Assembly (NCBI RefSeq): GCF_024105735.1
Contig: NZ_JAAAML010000002.1
Span: forward strand, 62,001-126,000
DNA: 64,000 nt
Direction: 5' to 3'
Source: Parahoeflea alexandrii
GTDB lineage: Bacteria > Pseudomonadota > Alphaproteobacteria > Rhizobiales > Rhizobiaceae
In this document: one piece after another, positions 63,448-64,000 of the stretch
How the letters are laid out: every line of letters begins with the position of its first letter
Numbering within the stretch: position 1 is the first letter of the stretch
The notes under the pieces: generated by a model
Seen by the model: the letters and a program-made list of their open reading frames with translations, nothing else
Databases searched by the model: none
What the model was told of the DNA's origin: nothing
Made by a program: the position numbers and the translations under genes

Positions 63448-64000
63448 CTATTTCTTCAGCTGGTCACGCAAGGCTGCCAGAGCTGCGAAGGGCGAATCCG
63501 GATCGATCGGCTTCTCCTTGCGCTGCGGCCGGTCGTTGCGGTTGCCACGGTTCGCATCACCGCCGTGGCCTGGCTTGTTGCCATGTCCGCCCTTGCCGCC
63601 CCGGCCGGGTCCGCCCTTGCCCTGGTGTCCCGGCTTTCCGCGGTGGCCCCGGTTGGGACGGCCCTCGCCATCGGCTGCAGCTTCGCCATCCTGCTTCTCG
63701 CCGGACCGGGCGTTGCGGTTGCCACCGTCGCGACGGCCTCTGCCTTCACCGGGCGCATTGCGCGGCCCGCGCTGCCCGTCCTGACGGCCGCCCGGCCGCC
63801 ACAGCAGCACCGGACGCGGCGCTTCCGCTTCTTCAGCAATGTCAGCCTGTGCGGCATCACCTTGAGGCGCCTCGGTCTCACCGGCAGCACTTTCGGCTGC
63901 CGCCTCGGCCGGCTGGGCCGTTGGTGCGTTATCGGCCGCGGGGGATTGCGCGGCATCGGAAGCAGCTTCGCCAGTGGCGTCTTCGGAAGTTTCCGCTGAG
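63448..64000 (-). CDS. C-terminal part of a large basic/Gly-rich tailed protein, probably an RNA helicase
   Basis: The last 183 codons of a gene whose 5' end is outside the window. The visible part starts with an Ala/Glu-rich acidic stretch and ends in a Gly/Arg/Asn/Lys-rich low-complexity tail with repeats (GGKGGHGNKPGHGG, NRGNRNDRPQRK) closing at FAALAALRDQLKK. Rhizobial genes in this position often encode an ATP-dependent (Suv3-like) helicase with such a tail; the tail itself does not prove it. No stop interrupts the frame up to the window edge. Confidence 0.7.
   Translation of the reverse strand, partial: SAETSEDATGEAASDAAQSPAADNAPTAQPAEAAAESAAGETEAPQGDAAQADIAEEAEAPRPVLLWRPGGRQDGQRGPRNAPGEGRGRRDGGNRNARSGEKQDGEAAADGEGRPNRGHRGKPGHQGKGGPGRGGKGGHGNKPGHGGDANRGNRNDRPQRKEKPIDPDSPFAALAALRDQLKK

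Noticed and set aside
1-64000. CRISPR arrays, insertion sequences, prophage or plasmid origin
   Set aside because: No spaced direct-repeat array, transposase, terminal inverted repeats, structural phage genes or iteron clusters were found by eye.

Overview
This window looks like a core-plus-accessory stretch of a Hyphomicrobiales (Rhizobiales) chromosome, probably a Rhizobiaceae-type marine or soil alphaproteobacterium. I infer this from the GC-rich coding sequence, the cobS-cobT / J-domain / bolA neighbourhood, the M48 peptidase / rpoH / carD / fdxA / S4 block, and a SAM-II riboswitch in front of metA. No phage, insertion sequence, integrase module or CRISPR array was seen.

Layout. 1-5.1 kb: cobalt chelatase genes cobS and cobT with a phytase-like secreted protein, a J-domain protein and bolA. 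5.2-16 kb: aroK-aroB-corC as an overlapping operon, divergent from xerD; accA; an L,D-transpeptidase overlapping tusA; a CobW GTPase with a D,D-carboxypeptidase; an M20 amidohydrolase. 16-22.4 kb: tRNA-Arg(CCT), an ABC1/UbiB-like kinase, an MFS carrier, SapC, a beta-hydroxyacid dehydrogenase and dxr. 22.4-30 kb: a form-II molybdenum hydroxylase (coxS-coxL-coxM) divergent from a TRAP transporter.

30-45.8 kb is the most interesting region. It carries suyA-suyB-slcC-comC (sulfolactate desulfonation), a GntR regulator, a Gfo/Idh/MocA protein, a fucose-isomerase-like protein, a kinase closely resembling E. coli YihV (6-deoxy-6-sulfofructose kinase), a YihT/LacD-like class I aldolase, a second TRAP transporter and an aldose epimerase. 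Four exact copies of the palindrome GTCTTATATAAGAC stand before suyA (and the divergent gntR), the kinase-aldolase pair, the second TRAP binding protein and the second TRAP membrane genes. I read this as one GntR-controlled regulon. In it a sulfosugar, most simply sulfoquinovose, would be imported, isomerised, phosphorylated and cleaved; the sulfolactaldehyde would be oxidised to (S)-sulfolactate by an enzyme not seen here, epimerised by SlcC plus ComC, and desulfonated by SuyAB to pyruvate and sulfite. The individual families are known; the combination and its shared operator are inferred from this sequence.

45.9-64 kb returns to conserved genes: a CoxE-like VWA protein and its probable MoxR partner, metA (SAM-II controlled) with a GNAT gene, a GGDEF protein, an ABC-F ATPase, thiamine pyrophosphokinase divergent from a TPP riboswitch and thiBPQ, an M48 lipoprotein peptidase, rpoH, carD, fdxA, an S4-domain protein, and the C-terminal tail of a large protein that runs off the window.
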